Positions 25,008-34,208 of a DNA stretch of 64,000 nucleotides are shown piece after piece. Made by a program: the position numbers and the translations under genes. Within the stretch, counting starts at the first letter, position 1, and the number at the start of each line of letters is the position of its first letter. Origin of the DNA: OLB6 sp964525565 (lineage in GTDB: Bacteria > Bacteroidota > Ignavibacteria > Kapaibacteriales > Kapaibacteriaceae); the NCBI GenBank assembly GCA_964525565.1, contig CAZGHI010000009.1:1-64000 (forward strand), given 5' to 3'. Under the pieces are notes generated by a model. That model did not search any database. It was not told the DNA's origin and saw only the letters and a program-made list of their open reading frames with translations.

Positions 25008-26240
25008 TCAGTGAACGATATACTCAACAATAGACCACGAGTCGTGATGAAACATCATTCGACGTAGTGTACTTGGAGAGATCGAGGATTCGCTTAACGC
25101 ATTGCTGTTTGTTTCTTGCACAGCAGGACCATATTCAATTGAGTCTATCCACTCTCCATTTGCGGTCAGTGTCACACTCGACCCGCTGTGCCCGTTGATA
25201 GAAAATCGTGCTAGACGTGATTTTCTGGAGTCTTGGGTTGGTTCGTATTGAATTACTACCTCAATTTCATTTGCAGAAACTTTTTCCGGATAGAGAAACG
25301 TTAGTGATTTGTCAGCAGTATTCACGTCCTCCGGAATCCACGTTTCACAGAACAGCATGCGTGAGCTACGCGCTTTCATGTTAAACAAATAAATGTCACC
25401 CGTTTTGTTGTCAATGCTAACAAGTGTTGAATCATCTAACTGAACAAGGTCGTTCTGTAGTCTGAAGAATACACCAATTGATGTTTGCTTGGCCGGCAAT
25501 GTGATCGCTTTCTCGTATTGATTTCCTCTGAATGAATACTCGGCCAAATAGATTAGACTGTCGTAGATCTTTGCATTATGAGGTCCAAAGTCGTACGTTA
25601 CAACCCAGAATGATGTATCTGAAACGATCATGGATGTTTCTTGTGGGTACCGCGACAGTAGTCGCGTTGGTAGCACCTGAAGATTATTGTACTCACTTAA
25701 TTCTTTTGTATGGAGATCAACAATCTGAACGCCAACTGCCGTTACCCAGCAAACTCCCTCTACTGGTGCATAGATAGATGGAAGTCTTACGGACACCAGG
25801 GCTGCAATACCTGATCCCTTGTATCGGCGAATCGTGTGCACCTTCGGCGCCTGATACAGCGCAATCATTTCATCGGCGCCAGCGCCTTGAAGACGCTTGT
25901 ATTCACTGAACGATAGAAAATGAAATGGCGGATAGAACGGAGTAATCGAGTCAGCCGTGTATGCTCTGTTCGCGAGTTGGTCGGTTGTAGATATGGTTCG
26001 TGTTACGACTCCAGTTTTTGAATCAATCCAGTACAGTGTACCTGTCATATCCGCTATAACGATATCGGAAGCGCCGGTAACAATGGCGCCAACCGGACGA
26101 ATGATGGCCATCGTCGTGTCGTGAATTCGAATGTGGTCTCTGTGTACGATCTTCTGAACACTCTTCAAGGTGTCGGACAGTTGTGAACAAGCACTGCTTG
26201 CGAAGCAAATGGTAAACAAACCGAGTAACCTTGAGTTCAT
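25008..26240 (-). CDS. Secreted or lipoprotein with repeated beta-strand (propeller-like) structure
   Basis: A 410-residue protein: leader with lipobox-like ASSAC (Cys about residue 18), then many short beta-hairpin units of the form VADMTGTLYWIDSKTG, YEKAITLPAKQ and ISLYLFNMKARS suggesting a beta-propeller. No T9SS terminal domain is evident. ATG at 26240 begins the leader; a longer frame upstream is not signal-like. 47 bp downstream of the lipoprotein 26288-26659 and 11 bp upstream of 24514-24996, so the three are likely one transcript. Function unknown. Confidence 0.55.
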   Translation of the reverse strand: MNSRLLGLFTICFASSACSQLSDTLKSVQKIVHRDHIRIHDTTMAIIRPVGAIVTGASDIVIADMTGTLYWIDSKTGVVTRTISTTDQLANRAYTADSITPFYPPFHFLSFSEYKRLQGAGADEMIALYQAPKVHTIRRYKGSGIAALVSVRLPSIYAPVEGVCWVTAVGVQIVDLHTKELSEYNNLQVLPTRLLSRYPQETSMIVSDTSFWVVTYDFGPHNAKIYDSLIYLAEYSFRGNQYEKAITLPAKQTSIGVFFRLQNDLVQLDDSTLVSIDNKTGDIYLFNMKARSSRMLFCETWIPEDVNTADKSLTFLYPEKVSANEIEVVIQYEPTQDSRKSRLARFSINGHSGSSVTLTANGEWIDSIEYGPAVQETNSNALSESSISPSTLRRMMFHHDSWSIVEYIVH

Positions 26241-26287
26241 CACATTCTGTATGAAAGAACGCCAGAAGGGCTGTAGGTAAACGTGAA

Positions 26288-26659
26288 TCATGGGTAGAGG
26301 TGGAATTGCACGGGTGTGAAAGAGCCATATCCCCCGCCTTCATGAACGTTAACGTCTATCCATGAACCATCTTGATGACGAGTATAACATATCTCCGACG
26401 ATGGGTAACAACTAAATGCAATCGTTGTTTGTGTTTCTTCAATAGTATATGTATGCCCAAACATCGTATTCGGTTGCCCCTCAAATGAGTGCGCCCATAT
26501 TTTTCCGGGCAAAAACGGATGAATGCGCCGGACGGCAAAAACCTGCCCATATTGATTGTTAATGCTTTTTCGCGGCATGATCTCGCCAGGATTGTGGCTG
26601 TGTGAACATCCGACCGTTATAAGCCAGCAGAAGAATATGGTAATATACAGCCTTTCCAT
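26288..26659 (-). CDS. Small lipoprotein behind element C
   Basis: A 123-residue predicted lipoprotein: hydrophobic leader ending ITVGC (Cys about residue 18), then a short His/Asn-rich stretch and a beta-rich body with Cys near residues 88 and 94. Its ATG lies 50 bp downstream of the GT tract of copy C, closer than in copies A and B, so the element could be the promoter region itself. Not recognised. Confidence 0.58.
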   Translation of the reverse strand: MERLYITIFFCWLITVGCSHSHNPGEIMPRKSINNQYGQVFAVRRIHPFLPGKIWAHSFEGQPNTMFGHTYTIEETQTTIAFSCYPSSEICYTRHQDGSWIDVNVHEGGGYGSFTPVQFHLYP

Positions 26660-26708
26660 GTTTTCAACTTTCGTAAGTCTGATCGAAACAATGTGATCCA
26701 TTTCAATC

Positions 26709-26761
26709 TACACACACACACACAAGAGCAAGTTTTCCACATTGGTGGAGAATTTTCCACA
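26709..26761 (-). promoter_or_regulatory. TGTGGAWAA-(GT)n element, copy C
   Basis: Gene-sense reading: TGTGGAAAA, 20 bp, TGTGGAAAAC, TTGCTC, TTG and about seven GT. Two boxes, spaced 20 bp. A weak inverted repeat (ACGGG...CCCGT) lies about 15-40 bp upstream of the boxes in this and copy D. The rest of 26762-27042 contains no supported gene. Confidence 0.65.
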
Positions 26762-27252
26762 TTAAAATTCTGATGACGGGCTACTGCTATGACCCGGTAT
26801 GGAGCTACGGGCTTAAAAGAATGGCGTGTATAACAGAACTAACTGATGTTGTGATGTTCTCATTCACGGTGCTCAACGCATTCTTTCGCATACGCGTATG
26901 CACGTGCTTGAACTAACAGAACTTTGGGATGCACACTATGTCCGCACTTCCATCTTTACGCCGCTGCTCCATGACTCGACTTTGTTTGAACCAATCCTCT
27001 TAGAAGGAAACTGTTGCAGGATGTTAAGCCACATAGGAAATGTCATAGGCGGGGTTTTTCGATTAACTGTTTTAAACCACAACAACAACGCGCCAGGGGT
27101 ATGCTGAATCGCTTCGTGTTTGATCTACCATCGTTCTTCGGATTGATAAAACAATCTGAGTTGGCAGTTGGGTAAATAGATGGTACAAACAACGAACCTA
27201 CTTGTACTGATGGATCGAATACCGCAATATGTGCCGTTACTTCCTGCTTTCT

Positions 27253-27897
27253 CTATATGCGAGCAACGTTGAACACTGGACTTGTATTCTTCCACAATGA
27301 TGCTACATCAAACGACAGGTAAATTAGATCATTAACACGAAAACCAACGTTCATTACTTCACGCGATACTGAGTTGATAGCATCATACCCATATGCTACA
27401 ACAAGCATGAAGTCAGCCGGAATCTGTCGCCTCCATTGCTCCGTTCCGAGCGGTACTTGCAACTTCAATCCCGTCAGAAGAGGTAAGATATTGTTCTGTG
27501 TTACACTAACAGTATCATAGTTTAAGGCAGCACTGTACGTGAGCATTCCAAAATCTGCAATATTCAAGAATGTATGGTCGAACAGCAATTTTGCTGTTAT
27601 TGATCCAATGATGAGTGAATCCCGAATTCGCAGAAGCCCACCAAGCAGTGTAAATGATAGTTGTGATGTACGTGCGATCGTTTTACGTACAGCAAGTCCA
27701 GATTCAAAAACAACCGCTTCGCGATTCTCAACGATGCCAACAGCAAGATTCATTTCAGCAAACAGCAAGACATCTCGAATTGATGATGTGTGAACAGAGT
27801 CTGTGGGTACATCCTCGGGACACCATGCATATACGAACCGAGTTGAAGAAACAAATACGAACGCATAAAGGAGTATCACAACCAAGGTGAAGCTCAC
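27253..27897 (-). CDS. Secreted protein, probable beta-barrel or beta-sandwich, unknown
   Basis: A 214-residue protein starting GTG, with a signal peptide of about 24 residues (ending RFVYA). The mature part has alternating beta-strands. Reading on past its TAG at 27253, the same frame stays open for a further 69 codons of ordinary composition to a TGA at 27043; this could be lost readthrough sequence, a decayed C-terminal domain, or chance. Alternative: the protein truly ends at 27253. Downstream of the interrupted gene 27967-28563 on the same strand. Confidence 0.5.
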   Translation of the reverse strand: MSFTLVVILLYAFVFVSSTRFVYAWCPEDVPTDSVHTSSIRDVLLFAEMNLAVGIVENREAVVFESGLAVRKTIARTSQLSFTLLGGLLRIRDSLIIGSITAKLLFDHTFLNIADFGMLTYSAALNYDTVSVTQNNILPLLTGLKLQVPLGTEQWRRQIPADFMLVVAYGYDAINSVSREVMNVGFRVNDLIYLSFDVASLWKNTSPVFNVARI

Positions 27898-27966
27898 ACA
27901 TCGAGAATGTGCCTTAACTCGTGCCTTTGTCTTGAGTTGATAGAAAGTGGAGGCAGATACGATGAG

Positions 27967-28563
27967 CTATTGTTTAACAAGACCTGCCACAATCAGTGCT
28001 GCTCCGATCCAGACAGGTCCCCCCGCCACAATCGAAGCTATCCCTGCAATGATGAATATAAAACCAATTTCTTTCTGGTCACTTGAGGACCATGTAGCCT
28101 GAACGCTGACTTCAGTTTTCACATGCTTGGTATTGTTCTGTTTTCTTGTTCGAACAATACGTAAAAGAAACTGAAGCCATGGATCGTTTTCCACCTGTCG
28201 GGGAACTGGATGTGCAGCCAACAATTCAACAACCCATTGAACAAAGTACTCAATCTCTCGTGCCCATTCGAGCTATCCTTTTGCTGTTGATTGCAATCGC
28301 AACAATCTTGAGATTGCATCGTTCACAATACCTTGATTCTGATCTAGGCTATGATCCGGGCTAAAGGCATGTGGCGATATAATCTGATTCTGAATGCCCG
28401 GTGACTCTAGTCCAAACACCTTGATTGTTTCCATTTTGTATCGTCTTCGGTCCACAGGATCTGAACATATGCGATTCAACACATAATCCAGCGGCGTGAT
28501 ACAGTCATTCACGTACCTTGGTGTTATCTCACCGGAAGCGGAAAAAAACGACCTTGCTCTCAT
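27967..28563 (-). pseudogene. Gene with in-frame amber stop (TAG at 28273-28275)
   Basis: Two frames, 28273-28563 (96 codons) and 27967-28272 (101 codons), are in the same register and separated by one TAG. Read as one protein, about 197 residues: helical N-terminal part ending RLLRLQSTAKG, then after the stop LEWAREIEYFVQWVVELLAAHP continuing the helical character, and a C-terminal hydrophobic helix pair (FIFIIAGIASIVAGG, IGAALIVAG). The second half has no plausible start codon of its own near its beginning, supporting a single broken gene. No known family. Confidence 0.5.
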
Positions 28564-28942
28564 GAGTTTCTCTTCTTAACAATGATCAATAGTTGTCACG
28601 CCAGCATCGTTTTACCCCCCCTACACTCCTACCACATCCAACTCAAACATGCCCCAGCCTGGAGGGCCTGGCGACGTGTTATCGTCTATGGTTCTGATGC
28701 CAAGCGTTAATCGTCCGAGTTTACTCAACATTCACGATCGGCAAACTACTACGCACAGAATCCCATTGAGTTCTGTCTGCCACATACATCGAATCCTACT
28801 TCCGGCGATGATCCAAATCCGCTTAGGTACTACAACGCCGCTTTAATGACTCTTGAGCATTCGGTATCTGCTCCCTGGAAGCATTGTGCAATGCACATGC
28901 CTATAGATTCTTTGTCTTTCAAATACTCAAACAATTGTCGGA
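28564..28942. other. Intergenic region with a possible gene-tail remnant
   Basis: No full gene. On the minus strand, a short frame at about 28610-28740 reads ...RLTLGIRTIDDNTSP then GPPGWGMFELDVVGV and a stop, which has a gene-tail look but lacks an upstream continuation (stop just before its ATG). Low confidence; may be chance. Confidence 0.25.
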
Positions 28943-31198
28943 TCAATTCACTAGTAACTTTATGCTATGCGTAAAACCTGCAAACGATGCAGTTAGCAAG
29001 TACACACCTGTATTGATTCCAGATACGTCAACTTCAATACTGGATCTCCCCTGCATGCCGGATGTGCTCATGGTTGTCGTTGTCACTACTCGACCTTGCA
29101 AATCGAGGATTCGAATCGTTATACTATCATGAACTGCATGTTGAAGAATATTTATATCTACTGAGAGCCTATCTCTGCACGGATTGGGATAAACAGAGAA
29201 TATCCAGATCATTGGTGGTGGTTCGTCAATAACGGCAGAAGTCTTTTGGTTTAGTTCACATAGAAACATTTCCGATGACCTGTAAGCGAGCAAGAACGTT
29301 GAGTCTGACAACTGATTGACTAAACAGTTCGCGAGCCACACGAGTTCTCCATGTGTTCCATCCCAGCTTCTCTGTGCTGAGTCAACTAACACTCTCAGTG
29401 TAGGACTTTGGTACACCTTTATAGCCGGTTTTGTTGAAGATGCACGAACAACGACCGTGCTGTTTATATCACCGCTCGCAAAGAATGTCATGCTTGCTGA
29501 AGCAGTGTCAAGGTTATACGCCGATTGTTGTACAAGACCGTTCAAACTCATCGTTTCAATAAATCCACCTTTAGAATCGCCAACCATTATTATCTCACCT
29601 GCAGTTTTTGAAAATACCGGGTAGGTTTCGCTTCCCTGATACCGCTCAATGAGCGTCCATTCTTTTGCTGTCGAATTGTAAAAGCTGAAGACATTTGACG
29701 GGTGAGTAAGTATTACATCGCCTCCTCTGCTGATAGCCGCTTTGCTAGCAATATTGTGGCCGGTTGTAACAATCGAACTGCTGTCAATGATGGCAAGGTT
29801 CGTATCGAGAACGTACACTCGGCCTGCACCATTCACGACAACGAGACTACCATTGTCTATCAGGCGCATACCAACAATTCCTCGCTGACCTACTCGTTGA
29901 GTTGCAATCACTTTACCCTTCGATATATCTACCGATGCTATCGAATTAAGGTGGACAATAAAGGCTGTTTGCTCGGTTTTATGCAAAGAAATCAAATCGG
30001 AAAGATTCGATACTGGCCATGAACTAGGCATCTCAATGTGCTGTACAGCTAACCACGTGAGTTCGCTTATGTCGAATACTGCAACGGAATACCTTGTGGT
30101 TGGAACAGGTTTCGATGCCTCTGTATCCTTGTGTAAAAACACCACCTTCCTCGTTCCGGCAGATGAAGCTCGCCATATAGCGCGATCATCCCAGCCGACA
30201 TTTCTCACTAGAGCGGTGAAGGTTGATGACGATAATGAATAAAGATTACCAGTCTTTGTACCAACGATAATAGTTGTATCGTAGTCAAACACTGAGGAAG
30301 GAAGTCCGTAAAGAAGCCACCTGGCCATCGGCACTTCTGTCCAAGTAGCATTCCTAAACGAGTACAACACCGATACTGTCTTGCCATAGGTATCGTCACT
30401 ATTTAAACTCTGGTGAGAAGCCACGATAGTGTTCTGAGAAATAACAATGCTATTAACATACCTACCGCTTTCGTTTGGCTTTCCCATCAGTTCATCAATC
30501 GTTAGCCAGTTTGAGTATGTTTCATCTGCAACACTCAACCAACGACAAGCACCACCCTTTGAGAGAAGCAATAAGGAGTCGGTTGTTATGGCAACAACAG
30601 AATTTCTGTATCGTTGAAAATCATCGAGTTGAATAGATACATCTGCCGACCAATCATCACTCTGTCCAGTTTTCACCCATCTTGTTAGTTCACCCTGTAT
30701 TGAAACCGTGAATAAGGTGTCAGACCATCGCGTGTAGATGTCCACAACCTGATCTGTTACTCCAATAAGATTAAGATTCTGATCACTAAGGTTTGTTATG
30801 CGACCATCGTTATACAGTAGTAAGACTTCGCCGTCAAGAGTACATGCAACATCCGCAACAAACGATGCGACCCGATTGAACTGCAAGTCAAAACGCTCAC
30901 ATGACATTAGTGTACCATCGTAGTAGAGAACAAGATGGCCATCTGTTGCACGCGTAACTGAACGCACCGACGACTCGTGATACGGATACTGCACTTCCGT
31001 GACAGCGTTGTTTTCTACTTTTCCAACCCTTCCTATTAGATCTACGAACGCAACGGTACCTCCAGGTAGTGTGTCAATAGCAACTACCTCTGCCATCCCA
31101 ATCGGATACACAGGGAGTCTGCTCCATTGACCACACACCAGTGTTGCACCGTTCAATGTAATGGATAGCAAAATGAGGCCTACATAAAGATTGCTCAT
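28943..31198 (-). CDS. Large secreted beta-propeller-like protein with T9SS sorting domain
   Basis: A 751-residue secreted protein. Signal peptide (about 1-22, ending TLVCG), then many repeated beta-strand units of the form VVSI...GELTRW and TIIVGTKTGNLYSLS, suggesting two propellers, and a classical T9SS type A C-terminal domain of about 85 residues: WIFSVYPNPCRDRLSV, ITIRILDLQGRVV and ISGINTGVYLLTASFAG-type ending in KLLVN. Thus it is probably exported by the type IX system and cell-surface anchored or released. Start ATG at 31198 chosen for the signal peptide. Lies 73 bp downstream of 31272-31898, which is led by element D. Function unknown; environmental sensing or binding is possible. 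Confidence 0.78.
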   Translation of the reverse strand: MSNLYVGLILLSITLNGATLVCGQWSRLPVYPIGMAEVVAIDTLPGGTVAFVDLIGRVGKVENNAVTEVQYPYHESSVRSVTRATDGHLVLYYDGTLMSCERFDLQFNRVASFVADVACTLDGEVLLLYNDGRITNLSDQNLNLIGVTDQVVDIYTRWSDTLFTVSIQGELTRWVKTGQSDDWSADVSIQLDDFQRYRNSVVAITTDSLLLLSKGGACRWLSVADETYSNWLTIDELMGKPNESGRYVNSIVISQNTIVASHQSLNSDDTYGKTVSVLYSFRNATWTEVPMARWLLYGLPSSVFDYDTTIIVGTKTGNLYSLSSSTFTALVRNVGWDDRAIWRASSAGTRKVVFLHKDTEASKPVPTTRYSVAVFDISELTWLAVQHIEMPSSWPVSNLSDLISLHKTEQTAFIVHLNSIASVDISKGKVIATQRVGQRGIVGMRLIDNGSLVVVNGAGRVYVLDTNLAIIDSSSIVTTGHNIASKAAISRGGDVILTHPSNVFSFYNSTAKEWTLIERYQGSETYPVFSKTAGEIIMVGDSKGGFIETMSLNGLVQQSAYNLDTASASMTFFASGDINSTVVVRASSTKPAIKVYQSPTLRVLVDSAQRSWDGTHGELVWLANCLVNQLSDSTFLLAYRSSEMFLCELNQKTSAVIDEPPPMIWIFSVYPNPCRDRLSVDINILQHAVHDSITIRILDLQGRVVTTTTMSTSGMQGRSSIEVDVSGINTGVYLLTASFAGFTHSIKLLVN

Positions 31199-31271
31199 TG
31201 TAGTGCTCACGAGTGTGCGCCTAAAGCAAATTGGTTTGTAAAGCAATCTACATCACCGCCCCAATTCTTAA

Positions 31272-31898
31272 CTATGGGCACCACTCATAACATGGATTGC
31301 TTGATCCTCCTTCCCATTGTGGGCAACCATAGGTAGGAAACGATTGAACCTTTGTGGCTTGAATTTGAGGAACCATCACGTCGAGACAACCAACTGGAGA
31401 TTCCGTCCAGCAAACGTTATATGTTGCAAAACATTGCCCGGTCCCGGCACATGGTGTATAATAAGAATTGCCACCAATCAGAAACCGAGAATAACAGCCA
31501 GCAGTAAAAACTCTCCAGTTCGTTGCATAGCTCGGGCATGGTGGAATATTCTGATAATGTGGATCGTTCTGCTCATATCTGTGGTTCATCACTCTTTGAA
31601 TGGCTGCTTCGCCAACTTGCGCTACCGTGAGATTACCTGCACATGCAGGATCAACCGTAATACAGGTAATTGATATGTCGTTAAAGACACCTCCTGCCCT
31701 TCTGTAGCAATACTGAACAGTTACGGTGCATGGATATCCGCCAACACAAAGTTGAAGCTGTGTTTGCTCAGGTCCGATCCATTGGTCTGAGTGAAAGTCA
31801 GGCGTTGGCGGACATGTTGGTGGACATTGTGCACGTACTGCGAAACTGCCTAGAGTCAGCCAAAGCATCGCCGCTAACAAGATGCGTATTTGTTGCAT
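31272..31898 (-). CDS. Secreted Cys-rich protein behind element D
   Basis: A 208-residue protein with a signal peptide (about 1-23, ending FAVRA) and a mature part with about 18 Cys, beginning CPPTCPPTPDF and containing CVGGYPCTV, CYRR, CITVDPAC, PCAGTGQCF and a terminal CPQWEGG...CYEWCP. Dense Cys spacing points to multiple disulfides. The ATG at 31898 is only 48 bp from the GT tract of element D. Likely cotranscribed with the large T9SS protein downstream (28943-31198), echoing the small-plus-large pairing of island 1 in reverse order. Confidence 0.65.
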   Translation of the reverse strand: MQQIRILLAAMLWLTLGSFAVRAQCPPTCPPTPDFHSDQWIGPEQTQLQLCVGGYPCTVTVQYCYRRAGGVFNDISITCITVDPACAGNLTVAQVGEAAIQRVMNHRYEQNDPHYQNIPPCPSYATNWRVFTAGCYSRFLIGGNSYYTPCAGTGQCFATYNVCWTESPVGCLDVMVPQIQATKVQSFPTYGCPQWEGGSSNPCYEWCP

Positions 31899-31945
31899 GG
31901 TTCCGTGAAATAGATACCGTATCAATCTGCTGGTTTATTTAATCT

Positions 31946-31994
31946 ACACACACACAAGAGCAAGTTTTCCACATTGGTGGAGAAGTTTTCCACA
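31946..31994 (-). promoter_or_regulatory. TGTGGAWAA-(GT)n element, copy D
   Basis: Gene-sense reading: TGTGGAAAAC, then 21 bp from box to box, TGTGGAAAAC, TTGCTC, TTG and about five GT, the shortest tract. The two boxes match those of copy C closely, and an inverted repeat CCGGG...CCCGG lies just upstream. Fits a compact promoter or binding region for 31272-31898. Confidence 0.68.
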
Positions 31995-32000
31995 AAGTTG

Positions 32001-32228
32001 AGTTAGTGCCGGGTGCCTATTACTTCCCGGCTCCTGCAGTAACGGCACCTACAGCAACCCAATCAACTATCCACATGCCTCAACTCTGCACCCTCCTACT
32101 CAACCACTTACGCCAAGCTCATTCTTTACCCCTATTCCTAGCACACAACACCAAGTGCGATGGTTCCGCTTCTTCGACGTTGAAACAAAACAAACACGGA
32201 AGGGCTACTACATTGTAGGCGAGGTTTG
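32001..32228 (+). other. Open frame without start, possible remnant
   Basis: About 75 sense codons between two stops, Ser/Pro/Thr-rich then ending QVRWFRFFDVETKQTRKGYY and IVGEV. It has no ATG, GTG or TTG that would begin a sensible protein and overlaps nothing annotated. It looks like the end of a lost gene but could be chance. Otherwise 31995-32466 holds no gene I can support. Confidence 0.25.
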
Positions 32229-32466
32229 AACCCGTCAGAGAAAATATGCAGCGTTTTTTTGGGGGAGCGTATGCTGTGGACTCACTTGATAAACAAACTG
32301 AGTGTTGGATGGTGGTATCGGATTACCACAAGCCGGAGCGTGCACGGACTCGTACAATTATTGTGGAACCAATATCACCGGTCCACATGCTTTGGCGAAG
32401 TACTTTTGCGAAGATCAATTACAGCCGCATTCTTTTCGATTGTTACACACGTCAGAAGTTGCTTAT

Positions 32467-33885
32467 ATGTTCTTTAAACAACTCTACGAACCCGGTCTTG
32501 CCCACGCCTCCTACATGATTGGCTGCCAGAAAACCGGTGAATGTTTGGTTATAGATGCGCAACGAGATGTAGATCACTACATCGCAATAGCCAAACAAGA
32601 GCGCCTGCGCATTACACACATTGCCGAAACGCATATTCATGCCGACTTTCTTTGTGGGTCGCGCGAACTGGCCGACCTAACGGGTGGCATGATGTACCTG
32701 AGTAACGAAGGTGGACCGGAATGGCAGTATGAGTTCGACCACGTGGGTTTGAATGATGGCGATGTGTTCAACGTAGGGAACATCAAGGTTCAGGTTATGC
32801 ATACGCCCGGGCATACCCCCGAACACATTTCGTTCCTGGTAACCGATGTTCCCGCAAACCCCGATGTACCAGTGATGATCTTTACCGGTGATTTTGTGTT
32901 TGTTGGTGATGTAGGCCGACCAGACCTTTTAGAAAAAGCAGCCGGCTATACCGGTACGATGGAAGCCGGGGCACGTCAGCTTTGGAAAAGCTTGCAGCGG
33001 TTCCGTGCCCTTCCCGATCACGTGCAAGTCCATCCTGCACACGGCGCCGGTTCTGCTTGCGGAAAGGCTCTCGGCGCAGTGCCCTCCAGCACTGTCGGAT
33101 ACGAAAAACTTGTCAACTGGGCATTCCGCCATACAAACGAAAATGCATTTGTAGCAGAACTCCTGAGCGGACAACCCGAGCCCCCTACCTACTTTGCCAT
33201 GATGAAAAAGCTGAACAAGGTACCACGCGCTCTGCTTACGCATGTGCCGGCCATGCGCGAGCTTTCGGTAGGCGAGGTAGAAGATGCTCTGCGTAACAAT
33301 CAGATGGTAATTGATACTCGAAACAAAGTATCGTTTGCTGGTGGACATATCCCACGCAGCATCAATATCCAGAATAACAAAAGTTTTACTACGTGGGCTG
33401 GTTGGATTTTGAACTACAACGAACCTTTTGTGCTTGTTGCCGATGCAAATAGTACCGATGAGCTTATGCGCAAGCTTATGCGCATTGGACTCGACAATGT
33501 TGTTGGGTTTCTTCCTGATATCGATGAATGGACACGTGCGGGCCATTCTCTCGAAACCATTCGTCAGATCTCGTTAGAAGAATTGCAGCAGCGATATAAT
33601 CACGATGCCGTGACTGTTGTTGATGTACGAGGCGCATCGGAGTATGCAAATGGCCATATTCCTGGTGCCCTTAACGTACACCTTGGTTACCTGCGCGACC
33701 ACGCCGCCGATTTACCTAACGATGGAGTGCTTGTGGTAAGCTGTCAGGGGGGTGATCGCTCGAGCATTGGCACAAGCATTCTGCTGCGCGAAGGTTTTAC
33801 AAACGTTGAGAATTTTCCCGATGGATTCTCCGGTTGGTTGCAGGCAGGTTCTGCGGTTGAAACGGGAACAAATACCTTTGTGTAA
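32467..33885 (+). CDS. Persulfide dioxygenase-rhodanese multidomain protein (CstB-like)
   Basis: A 472-residue cytosolic protein: N-terminal metallo-beta-lactamase persulfide dioxygenase domain (about 1-240; THIHAD at 55-60, HTPGHTPEH about 113, a later GD..FVGDVGRPD), a degenerate rhodanese domain without active Cys (about 270-360; DTRNKVSFAGGHIPRS) and an active C-terminal rhodanese (about 370-470; VVSCQGGDRSS). This exact order is that of CstB of staphylococci, which oxidises low-molecular-weight persulfides to thiosulfate. ATG at 32467 begins the MBL domain. Followed by a rhodanese and a TauE-like exporter, reproducing part of the staphylococcal cst operon. Substrate inferred by family. 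Confidence 0.88.
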   Translation: MFFKQLYEPGLAHASYMIGCQKTGECLVIDAQRDVDHYIAIAKQERLRITHIAETHIHADFLCGSRELADLTGGMMYLSNEGGPEWQYEFDHVGLNDGDVFNVGNIKVQVMHTPGHTPEHISFLVTDVPANPDVPVMIFTGDFVFVGDVGRPDLLEKAAGYTGTMEAGARQLWKSLQRFRALPDHVQVHPAHGAGSACGKALGAVPSSTVGYEKLVNWAFRHTNENAFVAELLSGQPEPPTYFAMMKKLNKVPRALLTHVPAMRELSVGEVEDALRNNQMVIDTRNKVSFAGGHIPRSINIQNNKSFTTWAGWILNYNEPFVLVADANSTDELMRKLMRIGLDNVVGFLPDIDEWTRAGHSLETIRQISLEELQQRYNHDAVTVVDVRGASEYANGHIPGALNVHLGYLRDHAADLPNDGVLVVSCQGGDRSSIGTSILLREGFTNVENFPDGFSGWLQAGSAVETGTNTFV

Positions 33886-33914
33886 AACATTGTTTTAAGC
33901 AACTGCTCATAACC

Positions 33915-34208
33915 ATGAACAACCTTATTAGTGCAGACGTTTTGAAACGTCGGATTGAGAACGGAGAGGACCTTGTTCTACTGGACGTTCGACGTGACGA
34001 AGAGTGGAACGAAGGACACCTGGAAGGGGCTATACATATACCGCTCCATGAACTGGAAGATCGGCTATCCGAGTTAGAGCCCTATCGCGATCGTGAACTT
34101 ATCGTGTACTGCCGGTCCGGTAATCGCTCCGGTCAGGCGTGTATGTTTCTCGAACTGAATGGGTTCGCCAATCCCGTAAACCTGAAAGGCGGTTTGTTAG
34201 CCTGGTAG
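33915..34208 (+). CDS. Single-domain rhodanese sulfurtransferase
   Basis: A 97-residue cytosolic rhodanese with active-site loop YCRSGNRSGQ (Cys about residue 69) and conserved LLDVRRDEEWNEGHLEGAIHIP. Persulfide carrier or sulfur transfer partner for the preceding dioxygenase, 30 bp downstream of it. Its last about 70 bp overlap the annotated start of the TauE gene. Confidence 0.9.
   Translation: MNNLISADVLKRRIENGEDLVLLDVRRDEEWNEGHLEGAIHIPLHELEDRLSELEPYRDRELIVYCRSGNRSGQACMFLELNGFANPVNLKGGLLAW

Noticed and set aside
28649..28846. Plus-strand small gene in the gap 28564-28942
   Set aside because: Pro-rich, no ribosome binding site, no family, and opposite to all neighbouring genes.
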